A stretch of DNA of 64,000 nucleotides from Lepturacanthus savala (GCA_030544235.1 CM060475.1:4259920-4323919); one strand, 5' to 3'; counted from the stretch's first letter, positions 1 through 22,429 are shown. Program-made: numbers and translations. The notes: generated by a model not told the origin, from the sequence alone.

Positions 1-359
1 GATGATTTTTTTCAAGCAACACCACATCATGTGTGATTATTAAAAATACTACATTGAAGAAACAAGAAACAAATAGGGAAAAGATTAAATTTAGGAGTTT
101 ACGAGGTACACCTGAATGCACCATAAAGGTTTTTATCCTTCAAAATCTTCATACTGACACTGCGCAATGCTTATTTTTAAAGGATATGTTTTAGAAGTAG
201 TCAGCTATTTTGGGAGCTCAGTTCCTGAATTTGCAGTGAATAAGCAAAAAAAAGCAAATAATACAGTTTAAGGTATGTGAGAACACGCCAGGAGTCCAGA
301 AATCAAAAAAAGGTCGGAAAAAGTAGGATAAGATAAAGAAAATAGCATAGTAGGCCTGC

Positions 360-735
360 ACTACCCATTAATATATTCTTCATATTCTGGAATGATCCTC
401 ATAATTTCTATGACTTTATGCACAAATAAATGAATTAAATAATTTGAACTCTTATCTTATTAATCGCTGAATTAATAATTTAACAGATAATTTATTCAGT
501 AGTTTTTTTAGTTTATTTTAAGTTTTAGTAAGTGATTTGCTCTGTAACAACAACATAAATTAAATTGATAAATAGATTTTTGACATTTCTGGAGTCACCT
601 CACATGTTGTAGATTTCTTTTGATACCACATTTAATTCCATAACTTGTGTTGTGGTTGTAGGGATATTCCATATTTATTTGCATTTACAGCAGAAAAACT
701 GAAAAATAGGCCTAGGGCTTAAGTGATTTACATGG
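360..735 (+). repeat. Dispersed repeat, plus-strand copy
   Basis: Shares TATATTCTTCATATTCTGG, CTGTAACAACAACATAAAT, CACCTCACATGTTGTAGATT and GGGCTTAAGTG with the copy at 53425-54035. Confidence 0.7.
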
Positions 736-844
736 TCAGCAAAAAAAAAAAAAAATCACAAATTGTATTCCTTTAACACTGCACTGCCTCATTACAAAGA
801 AGATATGAGCGTCTTATCATTTATATCCATTTCCATTTTACATT

Positions 845-915
845 AAATCTCTCGTGGGCCAAATTAAATGACGTGCTGGGCCGATTTAGGCCCGCAGGCC
901 TTGGGTTTGACACAC
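845..915. repeat. hAT-like repeat end
   Basis: Contains GGGCCAAAT and GGCCCGCAGGCCTTGGGTT followed by TTTGACACACATG, the pattern of a very common vertebrate hAT-type non-autonomous repeat end. Recognised by motif only. Confidence 0.5.
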
Positions 916-3307
916 ATGCTCCAAGTAGTGTGATTAAGATAGAAGCGTACACAATGTCAAAATAAGCCTGAGATGCAAATGTTGCCCGTGGCCTTGGCGT
1001 CTCCACTGGTCCCTAACGAGATGTGTTGACAGGCTGGTGGGAAGCCCTCCTCCCCGCAGCGGTAAAAGTTGCATGTTTCCCCCGGACGGGCGCAGGGGCG
1101 GGCCGACCATATGCTGAGTGTCCAGCTGAGTGTGAGGAGTCGCGTGCCGCAGGCCGCCGTTCCTTCCCCGCCACTGAAAATAGCAACGTGTCCGCTCCTG
1201 TAGGCTTCACCGTGCATCAGCTTGTCAAATCTGATGACAACAGGCGTGCTTCACAAATAGTCTTTTATTTATGGTATTCAACAATTAGAGGAAGTGAGAT
1301 ATCCATTAAAATCTGCATAAGGATACTGCGCGATGCTTATTTTTTTTTTTTTATAGAATATAACAGTTTAATTCCAACATTAAGCGTGTTTTGGTAGTAG
1401 TCATCTATCTTGAGAGCTCAAATCCTGCTTTTGCAGCAAAAAAGCATTAGAAAAAGCGTTTTCACCCCCCAGATATGCAGCTATATGTACGATTTAACTG
1501 GAGGGAAGAGCATTTTCTTGGTGCAAAGCAGCATATGTTTGATTTCCACCTCCCCCCCCCACACTTGCCGTCATCTGCTCTGAAGGGGGACGGGGCTGGG
1601 GAGGGTGGAGGGGTGAGGCCTCTTTTTCTCCAATTATGCTGTCTGGAACAATCACGCCCGTGACATTTCGAAATCTGACCTTCTCTCCTGGCGGTGTGGA
1701 AGCGCAGAGGAGCGGCGGCGGTCAGGGCGGCTGAGCAGCAGCGATTTCTCCTGCTGTCTTGGTTACCGCAGATGCTGCCACCAACAACAACAGCAGCTCT
1801 TCTATTCTCTATGGGAGCAGGACAGCAAAATTATAGTTCAAATCTTCTCATTTTGAATCATCTGGGTGTTATATATATGATTTTAGGCACCAAGTTACTT
1901 GGATTACTCTGAAACAAATGTTGGGGTAAAAATGTGGAATTCCCAACCACAGGATTTAAAAGGTTGCACACGTATTCTTTACTTTATAAAATGTATAAAA
2001 GTAGAAGAATGTGTCTTTATGCACTGGAAACCTAATCGTGTCTGGAGCTTATAAACTGAGTTTGATGGATTATTTATTTTATTTTTTGATTTACTGTAGA
2101 TTTTAATTTATTTATTTTATTTTTGCTTGGTCGATTTTTTTTTTATTTGTTAAATTGTGTATGTAGGGGGCAGACAGTTATAAGAAGTTTTTCTTCTTGC
2201 TGCTCCTTTTATGTAGAGTGCAGCAATCGTTCTATTTTTTGCCCATTTCCATGAAAAGAAACAAACAATTGAATAAATAAATGTAATAAATATCAGTTTA
2301 TATGGCATCTACAATATGCTGCTGCAGGTACAACAGACATCTAAATGCTACTAGAAGCACTAATTGAAACAGCATTTTTTTATGTTTCTTTTCTTTCAGC
2401 CCTACTGCCATATATTTTTTATGTTGTAGACAATAATCTAAGATAATCTGTTTCCATGCTACAAACCTGTTAAATGAGTTCTAGAAACAGGCGGAAATCA
2501 TTTCAGAGGTGCTGAATAGAATTAATCATCCTACAGAATCAAGGCTGAATTATCATTTTTGTCGAATCTTCAGGAGACATCGACATTATCAGCCTGACAC
2601 TTGTCAGCCTGCGGTTGGTCATTAGCTTTTTTTTTCCATAGAAAAAAAAGGTGTCTGGCTTGAAATAACAGATAAATACACATAACATAACAAACTGAGG
2701 TGAGGTAATCGCTGCTACTTGATACACTGATGGATGCACCATTTTCTGCAGCTAATAGGAGACACTAGTGTTAATAGTTGGGTTGATTGTTTTCCAGTCC
2801 AAATGCTTCTTTGTATTAGTATTTTTGAAGTGTCTCTGAAGAACCAGAGAATTTGGACGCTTCTTCTTAAAAATGACTCCAATCCATTAATCAATTATTA
2901 AAATAGTTGGCAACTAATCAATTAATTGGCTAATCGTTGCAGCCCTATCAACACCTGCTCATTACATGCAGACAGACGTCTCACTCTGATGGAAAAAAAA
3001 AACCTTCCCTGAATGATCTAATTATTTTCCTGCAACACAGATATTATATAAAAAAGTTTTAATCATAATAAACTTTTAATTTGTAAAAGTTTTTATAATT
3101 TTCTCATGACTTCTTTTCAAGTTTTTTAATTTTTTCTTGTGATTAAAACTTATTGCCATTTTCTTCTTCTCAAATCGATTATTAAAAGAGCTGGCAATTA
3201 ATGTGATAGTTGGTTACTAAACAATTAATTGGATAATCGCTGCAGCTCTATCAAAACTTTGTGTATTTTTCTTCATCCTTTATTCACACTGATTATTTCC
3301 TCTGCAG

Positions 3308-11394
<8,087 letters not shown>

Positions 11395-12850
11395 GCCGGA
11401 AGAAATTCCAAGAAAAACCTTCAACTGTGACGACAGGGGAGGGCAAAAAAAGAAAAGAAAAAAAAAACGCAAATGCAAATCACGCTATTTGAATGACAAT
11501 AACGCAATCAAGGATGCGGGGTGGGATGAATTTGGCCGAATCAAGTGCAGACCAGCATCACTGCTGAGTGTGTTGAAACAGGATCTAATGAGGCTCAGAT
11601 TTCTGTCCGTGTGCGCGTTTCTTCCATCTTGATTGATTGGTCCTCGACATCTGTTGCTTCCGATAGAACGGATCTGTTTTATACCGTCTTTTAATGAAAC
11701 CTTTGATATTCTAATCATCACATTATCTTTGTAGCCTCCTCAACGCTCCGTTTTTTAAACTTTGCTTTCATTTATTTTTAACATTATCGACGCTGATTGT
11801 TGAGTAATTACTGTCCTCAAGGCAACGCAGCTTATTCAATCGGTTTATTATGCTTTATCTTACAGATGCATCATTTCCAAGCAGTTTTTATATTTTCTTA
11901 CATTCATTTTTCACATTATCAACACTGAATTTTTTTGTAAATACAGTCCATAAGGCGATGCTGCTTATTCATATGGCAACTCTTGGTTCTGCTTTATTTT
12001 ACAGGTCCATAATTCTCTAACAGTTTCCTAGAAGGTTTTCTTTGAAAATTTTAGGGAAAATGAATTCAAAACTAATTTAACTGACAACATTTCAGCTTCT
12101 TAAAATAATTTGCATTTATTTACAGTATTTAAATGCTATGAATCATTTCTACAGTTGCTGTTTCGTATGAAAAGGAAGCCTCATCCACTCTGATAGATTT
12201 CGCTGCAGGTTGGCAGACGTTACTCATGAGCACAAATTAAACCTCAGATCAAACAGTGACAGATTAAACATCATTTTTGAATGATTGTGCAGTTTTTTAA
12301 TGAAATAACAAACAGCCCGCATGACTTGGAATAAACAGACGGGAGAAGAAAAGCGAAAACACAACATGAGTAATTTGGCACTTCAGCCTGAGGTTATGAT
12401 CCTTTGCTTTGACACTGCCAAAGAAAGAAAGAAAACATTCATCACTGTGATTATAGCTGTCTGAACAATTGCAGCTTTACATGAGGAGAAAATCAATCAG
12501 CGCTTACATAACTCATGTTCAGTTTGGCACAAATCTATAATTAATTCATTTATAAATCGTTTTTTGTGTGTTAGTGTAATTTTAATTGAATTGAATCAGT
12601 GGTCATGATGAATTGAACTGCACTACGTGATTATGTTTTAGCCACAGGAGGGAGAGATATTTATCTTTTGTTTGATTATTATTATTTTATAAAATATAAA
12701 TAGACAAAGAAAAATAAGGAATCCTAAATTTAAAACAAAAAATAAAACACAGTACAGCTGGAACACAGTATTCCACACATGTTCCAGTTCTTTCCAGGAA
12801 ACTTTCTAGAGAATGATTAGAGAATTACCCTTAAAATAAAGTGTTACTGG
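11395..12850 (+). other. gpd2 3' UTR and downstream DNA (end not fixed)
   Basis: AT-rich sequence directly after the gpd2 stop with no coding signal. AATAAA-type hexamers occur, for example at 12835-12840 and near 12733, but none is clearly the cleavage signal, so the transcript end is uncertain. Confidence 0.45.
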
Positions 12851-13714
12851 GCATTTTAATGTGTTATTTCTGGTCTTAGCTCCAGTCAGGTAATATTTGA
12901 TGATTCTTAAATCACTACGAGAATTTTCTTAAATCTACATGGACGGGTTCTTGTCTTTTTAGGGCGAACTAGGGAGAATCTTACCGCTGAATACGCACAT
13001 CTTCCTGCCTATACTGTGTTTTGATGATGAAAAACAGAATCTTTTATTTTTAAAAAAGTATCTAAAGTGGAATTTAATCTTTTTTTCTGCACTCGTGGAA
13101 TTGAGAGTGAGACAGCGAACGCTTTATTAGGGCATCAGCACAAAACCGTCATAGTCCTGCATGCTGTTGGCTGATGATGTCGTGGTTTATGTGACAGAGA
13201 TTTTAATCCTGCATGGACGTTCACGTCACGTCAGCATGCTCAGTGTCAGTGTTTTGTGACTTTTATGGGTTGAATGGAAACTGTATGAATGTATGATATG
13301 TGCCTTGAATAATATAACAATTTAACACACTTTTCCCCAATGCTACACTCCACGTTTTACAGGAAATAATGTTGAGAATGTAAAGATATTTATATCACTG
13401 TTATTATATAAGGAAAACTATTTAAACTATAGTGTATGTGCATTGTTTGAGATCAGGGGCCTGTTGTAAAGGGACGAGCCTGAAATGGGCCTATTGATTA
13501 TTTGATTTGAAAAGCAAAGTATTTTATTTTGTAGGGCTGGGTATCGAGCCCTGATGTTTTTTTTCTATTTTTTTTTTGTTTTGTTTTTTTTAAATATCCA
13601 AGTTACTTTTTCAGTGATTTCGCTAAATAGTTACAGTCATTGATTATTACAGCTATAAAAGGCTGTATTCTATTGTGGAAACAAAGACGGATCAGAAGAA
13701 AACGTCACTGGAGC

Positions 13715-13850
13715 GGCAACAATTAGTCGATTAATTGATTAGTTGCAATCTATTACATTATGAACCAAACAGCTAATTGATTAATCATTTCAATAATCTA
13801 TAGATTAATCACCTTTCAGAATAGTTGTTAGTTGCAGCCCTAGACTATCA
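13715..13850. repeat. GCAGCCCTA-type teleost repeat
   Basis: Runs of ATTAATCGATT-like sequence ending TAGTTGCAGCCCTAG, typical of a very abundant fish non-autonomous DNA transposon. Related copies lie at about 2870-2955 and 3170-3255, and a diverged one at about 10560-10690. Confidence 0.55.
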
Positions 13851-13974
13851 AACATGAGTCTGATCAAATGTTTTAGAAATTTACTAATTTATTTTGAAAA
13901 AAGGAAACTCACATAAAAAATCACCACAGGGTTCCTTTAACATTAAAGGACTTTGGCCTATTTATCCACTTATG

Positions 13975-14245
13975 CTCCAGGCCTATTTTTCAGTTTTCCT
14001 GCTCTAAATGATAATAAATATGAAATATCTCTACAACCATAAAGGTTATTTACTGAAACCTGGTTTTAAAAGAAAACTACAACATGTGAGGTGAATACAC
14101 AAGTGTCAGAATCAATTTATGTTGCTGTTACGGAGCAAATATAGGTAGAATATTCCAAAAAAAAAGATCTAAAATTGGGTTTTACTACAGGTAAAAATAC
14201 CTTATTGAGTGTTGTAGCTGAGGTTTTCTCATGCAATGGGTGGAA
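13975..14245 (-). repeat. Dispersed repeat, minus-strand copy
   Basis: Reverse-orientation copy of the family also present at about 360-735, 4835-5005, 46905-47310 and 53425-54035. Shared pieces include GCTGTTACGGAGCAAATA (reverse of TTGCTCTGTAACAGC), an ACATGTGAGGTGA block, and the GAGGTTTTCTCATG end. Probably a non-autonomous transposon; family name unknown. Confidence 0.65.
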
Positions 14246-14249
14246 AAAC

Positions 14250-16350
14250 CCAATTGTGCTCCTGTGTCAGGGGATTTTGGATTTTAACATGTTAATTAAA
14301 TCAATTAAATGGATAAAGGGGAATATTTAAGTAAAATGTCTAAAAAAAAAAAATTAAAAATGGTACCCAGCCATTTTATTTACCTATTTATTTTGTATTC
14401 TATGTGTTTTAAAAGTTTTTAACTGTATTCAGACTGTTATAAATCTATGTTTTGCTGTTGAGAACTCCCACCTGCTTGAAAAAAAACAAAATCCAAAACA
14501 GAACATAGTGGCACGTCCATCCTCTTCCCCCTCACAGGCCCCTGTGGAAGGTTTTATATTCTAAAAGAAAGTGTGAGTGTGTGCAGACGACGACTTTACT
14601 GCCTTCATATATTTTGATTTAGTACTGATTCAGTGCAGCTACTGACGTTATTTTCCTTTGGACTTTCTTATGCAGTAAACAGAATCATTCCGTACTTCAG
14701 GTTTCTCTCATAAACCGACACCGTGGCTGTAATTGAAGTGTGTGTATCAGTTTGTCGTCACTTGGGGGTTCGGCCACAATACCTCGACAACTGAGGAGCC
14801 GTCAAACTGCCAGCGCCAGCCCGTCAAGAATAGCTCATGGGCAGCACGACTTAAATCCACATCCTGATGTTTGATTGTCTTCTCCGGATGAAATTACAGC
14901 TTTATCCAGGCTCAAAGAGAATCATATTCCTTTTTTTTTCCACCAATACTGTAAGAATACTGTGTCAGTCTAAAGGAGAACACAAAATACAACGCAATTA
15001 TCTAATTAAATGTATCTGGTTGCTTGCAAAGCTTTGTGTTTTTTTTGGTTTCTTGTGTGAACATGGTTCATACTGGGTGTCAGTGCAGCAGAGAAGAGAC
15101 GAGACAGTGTGTGAATGGGAAAGTAAAAACCTGGATGATATGAGGAGGCCCTTTTTTTTTTTTTTTTACATTTTCAGTTTTTTAATTAGATGTTAATTCA
15201 GGTTTAGAAGACTAGAAAAACGAAACTGTTCCAAATCCAGATGTTAACATAAGGGCTTTCGTTATTTCTAACACTTAGTTAATTCTTCATAGTCAATCAA
15301 TATTTGTTTTTCATGAATTCATCAAGCAAAAAGGGGCCAATATATGCGAGTTCCAGCTCCTCCAAATGTGATAATTTGCTGCTTTTCTCTGATTTATATC
15401 ATAGTAAATTGAGTATTTGGGGGTTTTGGACGAATCGAGTAATTTGAAGACGTCACCTTGGACTCTGGAAGGAGCATTTTTCACTATTTTTCATTTTACA
15501 TAATTTCACAGACTAATTGGAAAACTGTCCGACAAAATACAAATTTGAAGACGTCACCTTGGACTCTGGAAAGGGCATTTTGCACTATTTTCATTTTACA
15601 TAATTTCACAGACTAATTGGAAAACAGTTTGACAGAATATATATAAATTATAATGAAAATAAGTTATTTATTTAGTTGTTAGACAACAAAAAGCATTGAA
15701 CTCTTTTCATATAAATATATGTGTAAAATGTAGGTTACTTTCATACTGTGATAGTTTTCTTGATAGAATAGGACACAACTTTTCTCCCTTCAGACTGAAC
15801 CAGGCTTTTTTACCTGTTTACAAAGATTTACTCGTATTTTCTATAGCAGGAGAGTGGTAATAATCATTTTATTCAAAGGTCCTATATCATAGAAATTTTA
15901 ATATTGATTTGATTATAAGAAAGTCGACATGTTCTATACTTTTACAGCTGTTCAAATCAGCCAATCAGCAGAGAGCATTGTTAATATCAACGAGGCAAAC
16001 ACAAATCACCTGGTCTTTCTAGAACTCCGAAGAGAAGCTTGATTGATGAGATGTAAGATGATTTTTGTTTCTTAAAACCACAAACATGTTGAAATAAAAC
16101 CCATTAAATATGGGATGTTTAATCTACTCTTAATTGGCCTTAATGGATCTTTTTCTGACATGTATTGTTTCATGTGAAAAACAGCAATAACCTAATCTTG
16201 TGGCTATTTTTAGTAGTTTCTCCGTCGTAGGTGGAGCACAGGAGGAGGATTTTGTTACCTGCCCGCTTGTTATATCGTAAAACACCAGGTCAGGTTGCTC
16301 CGGCCAAAATATCCTCGCTGAGGTAAGTTCTTCTGACAAGAATAGAGGTA

Positions 16351-16384
<34 letters not shown>

Positions 16385-16859
16385 CATCATCCGGTCGGCT
16401 CCCTGCAAACTGGGTGAAAAACAGCTATTTCTCCTGAAAGGTCACCGTGAGATTTGAATGACAGCTTTAAGTCCTCCGCTCATATTACAATTTGCAGCAG
16501 AGGCGTCCGTGATGTGCCGCCTTCCCTGGGAGAGGCTGGCAGTGCGGGGAAGCAATTAATTGTAATGAATAATGGGACAAATGCGGTGGGCATATGACCG
16601 CTAATGCTCTTTTTTTCCCTTCTCTTGGGGATTAGGACAGTGATGGCAGCCATGCTGAGGCGTCTGCCTGCACACTAATTGAAAAGCGGGAGGAGGTTCC
16701 TGGATTCTTCTTTTTCTCTTCATTTTTTCCACATACTGATCTTCTTTCACACCACTCTGTCCCTTACTGTCATATATGTGCTTTAACTGTATTGTGTTTG
16801 CTCTCTTTTTTTTTTTTTACTGTTTTCCACTACTGTAATTGATGCATTTTAATTTTTCA
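14250..16859. other. Intergenic stretch
   Basis: No gene found apart from the repeat at 15300-15645 and a (CA)n tract at about 16352-16381. About 16490-16700 looks unique, with CAATTAATTGTAATGAATAAT homeodomain-type sites, and is a candidate conserved non-coding element. Confidence 0.5.
15300..15645. repeat. Teleost interspersed repeat with internal 101-bp duplication
   Basis: The segment AATTTGAAGACGTCACCTTG occurs at 15441 and again at 15542, each followed by the same CATTTTACATAATTTCACAG block. This is a two-copy tandem duplication of period 101 bp inside a body shared with the GCAGCCCTA repeat family. Confidence 0.8.
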
Positions 16860-17025
16860 AATGGTGGGTTGCCCAAACATCTGGCCAGGGACATCAGATG
16901 AAAACTAGCCTTCAAGGCTAACTCTTGCCCACTTAAAGCCCGCCTGTTCATTGGCGAGCATTGTCCATGATAAATAAACCAGTAAATAAATAAATAAATA
17001 AACCAATAAATAAATAAAACTCCAC
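16860..17025 (+). repeat. 3' tail of a non-LTR retrotransposon
   Basis: GGCCAGGGACATCAGATGAAAA, then TAGCCTTCAAGGCTAACTC, then an ATTGTCC block, ending in (AAAT)n. This is the usual 3' end of an abundant fish LINE. Only the truncated tail is present. Confidence 0.6.
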
Positions 17026-20000
17026 TTCAGCAGCACTTGCGTACACCAAACTTTCCAGTTTCATCCCTAACTATATTTTGAAGGTTTTTTACAGAGGGGT
17101 TTGTTCATATATCATTCATAGCTTGATTTATACAACATTTTATTCATAAAAACATGGAGAAAATTGATTTTTTTTTTAGTTTTGACTGTTCTGATTTTTA
17201 GGGTGATGAAAAGACATATCCAAAATTCCTTCTGTAAAAACCTCTGAGTCTAATATACCAACAAAATGAAGCAAGAATTTAGAATCTGGCTTAAACCCAG
17301 TGTTGTTTCTGCTCTGGCAATGTAATGCAAACTAGTGTGTATTTACTTAGATATTGCTTAATTTGCATATTTACACATATTGTCACTCTACTAAAATAGT
17401 CATCTTTCCTCAGGTTTTTGCGGAAATACAAAAAATGTTATCAAATGCAGGGAATATTATATTTCTAACTCATTTCAATCAGTAACACATTGACAGTGGA
17501 TGAGTGTTGTGTGTCAGTTATGTAACATTAAAGAAGTGACTCAGGCCAATTTTTGAACATTCTAGTGTTTCTTTCATTCCATAGTGGTTACCAGGAGTTA
17601 AAATAAACTAATGCATTTTTCATCACTTTTCCAGGTCTTATTTGTCTGTTTGACACATGTTTAATGGACTTAAGATCCTGGATCCATGGATTAAATTATT
17701 ATTAAATTGTAACTTGTGAGATCAAGAGATGATACAAGCCAAAAAAAACTCACATTTGTCAAAAAAATTACCATTATTTTATTAGGAACAATATGATTTC
17801 AAGCCAAAAATATTTCGCTTGCAGAGTTAATTTGAAGGAAAACATTAAATCTACTTTCTTTGGACTCTAAATCTTTTTGATTACGCTACAAAAAGGATCA
17901 AACACACCTCCATGCATGGGGCTGAAGCTCATCTCTGGCATAGCGTGTTGCTGCAGGCATGTTTGAGCCCCATGACCCTCTCAGTAAAATAATCCGGCCA
18001 TGCCAGGCATGCGCTGGCACTGTTAAAACCTCCCTCCACCCAAGAGCTGGAGTGCGAGTGTTAGTAATTAGAAATTGAAGTGGAAATTATATATTTCTAT
18101 AAACAAGTTGTCATCGTGTTTTGATGAGTTTTAATTAGAAGTGTGAGTAAGAGCACTGGGAACAGACAGCCCCATAACAGCACAACAAGCCCTCACTTAT
18201 TCAGCTTATAATTTTGGTAAATAAGATGCTAATTAGCCGACGACTCCAGAAACTAATCGCATCCACCTCTTGCTATCAAGTAAAAGTTTAAAAATTGAGG
18301 CAAGCCTGAAGGATATGGAAGAGACTAATTATTATTTGGTGTTATTTGTGCCTTCGAGACGAGAAGGAAATAAGTGTTTGTAGTTAAATATACAAAAAAG
18401 CATTTTGTTCTTGATTAATTAATTTTTTCTCATTTTTTTGTCAAAGGCAGAAATTTTCTATTTTTAAGATTTTACTCACTTCCAACACCATAAAAAAATA
18501 AAGTTGAACTGAAGGAAAAGAATAAAGAAAATGCTGTGACCCTTAAAAATCTCCACTTTATGAGTGAAATAATGGTTCAAACCTTTCTGAGCTGCTCTTG
18601 AACCTCTTCTGGTCGAACAAAAAGCCATTCCTCAAGGTGTCCTGACATTTACCTGGGTCAGTCACAGGCTTTTGTGTGTATCAGTGAGTGGACAGGAAGC
18701 TCTTTCAGCCGCATTTCAATGGACACCTGCCTATCAACCCAAACAAGGTGAGAATCTTAAGTCGTTGCTATTGAATCCGCATCCCCCACATCCAGTAAGG
18801 TGAACTGAAAAATCGTGAAGATGAGGAATGGAACATCAGTCGCTGTATAAAACAGAGCCTTTTTGTCTCCAAAACGTGTCCAACTGGCGCCAGCAGAGAC
18901 CAAACATGTCAATGAGAGGAATGCAGACAGCGGTTACAGTGTGTTTTAGTGACGGCAGCAAATTGCAACTCATTCCGATTTCTCCTACGCGTTGAAAATA
19001 AAAGCGGACTTTTCATGAAGAGTTTCCTGTATCTGTGTCTCTGTCAGATTGTGTGGCATGTTGTGTTTCTGCCTGGCAACAATGCTCCCTTTCACCCTGG
19101 AATCTGCACAGTGACTCATTCCCTTCAGTGCTGCTGGCTTTGGATGATTCTGTGTGGGCCGACCAAAATTTATTGGGAGATATGACATTAAAACAGCGCT
19201 TGTCTCTTTTGGAAGAGTGAATGTACTTATTGAACATCAGACTTCAGCTATCTGCCTGCAGCACAGAAACATTCTCAGTGACAACGTGGCAGTGTTGCTA
19301 TCGTAGCTGGAACCGGTCAAACTATGACTTCTGGGATCATCTTGAAGGGGACATGGATTTGTCTTGTAAACTTCGTAGCAATCAGAACTTTTTTACTGAA
19401 AACCAAAATCTTGATCTCATAAAGGCTTCACTATTTGGGCTCCACAAACGATTCAAGTCATCCAATAGTTTTTGGGCTGGTGCCGACACCATGGCTCCAT
19501 GGGTCCTCACTGTATGAATAAGCTGTTCAAAGGCATTTAAGTTCTTTCTGTATGTTCCACAGTTCTCTCCCTCACACTGAATTGTTTTTAGTTGGGGTTC
19601 AACCCCTCAATCTTTACATTTTAGCTTTAAATAAACTAGTGCACTGCCTGTAGGAAGTATGTTTTCTGATAGAAAGGTGGAAATGTAGTCAATTTTTCAT
19701 TTTAGGTGGACTTATGATAAATCTTAATAATTTTTCCAGTATAGTGTAACAACCTGGCCATGTTGCAGTTATGTTATGATTTGTGTTTATAAATCAATGA
19801 GTTTAGACCTAGATTCTGTTCTATTAAGTGATAGTGCTGGAACACATTAAGAAACACAGACGTGCTTTAGATATATTAAAATGACATGCTATGAGATTTC
19901 ACACCTTTGACACTTCCTGTGTAATTTTGCTTCATTTTATTGTAAATCTACAGTAATTCAGTGAGACCCAAGCACCACAACTCCAATGTCTGTCCTCATA

Positions 20001-22429
20001 ACGCTGTCCAGTACTTGTATAGAACATTCAGACAAAAAGCAAAGACTCATATTCTATGGCAGTGTCTGCTCCTTCTAAACTCAAGCTCCTCATTTTCACC
20101 CATCACCACTTAATGACTTCTTTAAATGTCACTGTGGAGGACGCTCTTATATACGTCGGATTAAAATCTCATTAGCTCAGAATGGGTTCAGCACCTCCAG
20201 CACCTGCAGGAAAGGGAAGCCCAGACTCCGCCGCACTTTACTTCTGCTCCTTTCAAAGGAAATTTGACTGCACAGCATTAAAGAAGAGGATTAATCCACA
20301 GTCAGTGATTCAGTCAAAAGCACTTGATCGATCTTTCTCCCTGGCGGCTTCTTTCTGGCAACCGTTGTCCCTCGTTCCCTCAATATTACCCCTGACTTGT
20401 CACAAATTCCCGTACAGCATCAGGGACGATGATAGGCCCCGGGCAACCTGTGATATTTCAGTCTGTCGGCAAGGGTGACCTGCCCTTTACCTCACCCCTC
20501 GCTAAAGGATTCCTCCGTCTTCCTTTCCTGTCTTTTGTTTTCCTGCTCAAAAGAAAGTAAAACAGGAAAGGAAGGCTGGGACTGAGGCCAAAAACACAAG
20601 ACAAAATATAGCAGGAGCATCGTATTGCTTTTAAATGTAAAGGTCAAGGAGCGCCTGCAGTGGCTCATCTGGAAGTCTTTCCTGTGACCTCTGACCCACG
20701 AAGCCTTGAAGCTGCGACTCATGTTCACTGTAGGGTGAACGTTGACATTTGCCTTTATTTAAATGAAGCTGAAATATGCATTCCTTTGAACATGTGCATA
20801 GAATCTGAAAGTATTGTTGCTCATATATGTTTTCCTGCAGACCATCTACTGGTATGCTAATGAACAGGTGCTGGAGGGTGATGCCTCCATCCCCCACAAA
20901 ATATTTTGTTTTTCTAAATGCTGTTTCAAGGCCTCCTGCACACACTGTATTTTCATGTAAGAATTTGGGATGAAAATAAATTAAACATAAAATTATTTAG
21001 TGTAGAAATGTATTCAAATGTGAAGTTCCATTACATCTGCATGTATAAACTACAGAAGAACCATGAATTTAAACTGTGTATCAACCATTAAATTATAAGT
21101 GAGAGCAAAAATCCAGTTTTTTGTGTAGTGTAAATAATGTTTCTTACCACCTTCATAAAATATGCACATATTGTAACACTTTTAAATGAACAAACATGTT
21201 TTCCTCTGCTTTCTAGTTCTCTTCCTTTCTCAGCTCTCAGGGCTGTAAGGGAATCGGTATTCTGCCATTTAAAGTTCAACTTCAAGAGGAAAGACTGAAA
21301 ACTGTGAGAGAACACAGTCGCTCAAAATGTCTTTGCAACAAAGCGTCTGGCTTGTAAATCAACATTGGCTTGAATGGATTCAATCCTCATTGAATATAAA
21401 AGTCAAAAAAAAAAAAGTCAAAGTCATCATCACATTAAGAAAAAATACAAATTAACTTTTATTATATCATAAAATTAATTATTATTATTATAGAATTAAA
21501 TAGTTTTGTAAGGAAAAAAGTCGCCAAAAAATCTATCTGCAGTTTTGCATGTAGTTCCCTCTTATGTCCACCAGATGGGGACAATTAACCAGAAACAGCA
21601 GCTGATGTCTTGGAAACTTGCTTCTAGCAGGCAGCATTTAGAAAAGTCTGTCTCCACACTCCCCCTGAAGCCACGCCCCCAGAGAACAGGCCACGCCCCA
21701 AGAAGATTGTTTCAGGTTATATTTATTAGTTTATCAGATCAGAAGTTGGACTTTTCAGTTTTAAGTTTAATTAAAGTAAGTAACCGTACGATAGTAAGAA
21801 CAGCTGATTACTGTAAGGTTATTTTTGCCTTGTTGCTTTGAACACATTGAGCAGTGTATACAGTATTATCATTATGTTTTTGACTCTAACAACTCCAGTT
21901 CATTTGCTAAGTAGCTGCTACTGTTACATTTTCTGTGACCAAACATCTTTACATTGATCATACAGTCATGTGCAGAACTTTACATCATAGCTAATATTAG
22001 CCTATCGTATTTATTCAAGTATGCAACATGTAACTTATTTACAATGTGCTTTCCAATGATATATTATTACTTTTTAAACATATCTTGCATCTGACGAAGT
22101 ACATTTTTATCTGAATAGAGTGGTCAGTGACTTGTAAACCGTGTTAGTATGTATTTATTTACAGACAACAGTCTCATCTGCTGAAGCTTGGTCTGACCCT
22201 TGACCCCCATCAGACCCACCTGGTGTGTCAGGAGATGTCCACAGACAGAGAGGAAATGCTGTGAACAACTTCAGGACTCCTGCATCTCCATGCAGCCACA
22301 CAATGATTTATACCCTTTGTAGGAGAATTTGTCCCAAATAGGATATAATAAAACCAGAAATCAATGTACATATAAAATGATTAACAGTATTTAATTGTCT
22401 TATGTTTATAATGTTATGAACACCATTTG
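17026..22429. other. Intergenic stretch before the palindrome
   Basis: No supported gene. About 17930-18340 looks unique and conserved-like (AATTAG, TAATTA and CATGCATGG sites, no repeat match recognised). Around 21540-21720 there is a GCCACGCCCC-containing stretch resembling a common fish repeat. Open frames at 18949-19517 and 20182-20478 lack splice context or recognisable domains. Confidence 0.5.

Larger units (their letters stand above)
1..3307 (+). other. gpd2 intron (upstream), repeat-rich
   Basis: No exon recognised. It holds one copy of a dispersed repeat (about 360-735), a hAT-like repeat end (845-915), a GC-rich stretch around 1020-1210 and 1560-1790, and two diverged copies of the fish repeat ending in GCAGCCCTATC-like sequence (about 2870-2955 and 3170-3255). 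The GC-rich stretch could hide an alternative promoter or exon, but no splice-supported ORF was found. Confidence 0.6.

Noticed and set aside
1023..1912. GC-rich plus-strand frames as coding exons
   Set aside because: No homology, no consistent splice phase to gpd2, and the gpd2 protein does not need them.
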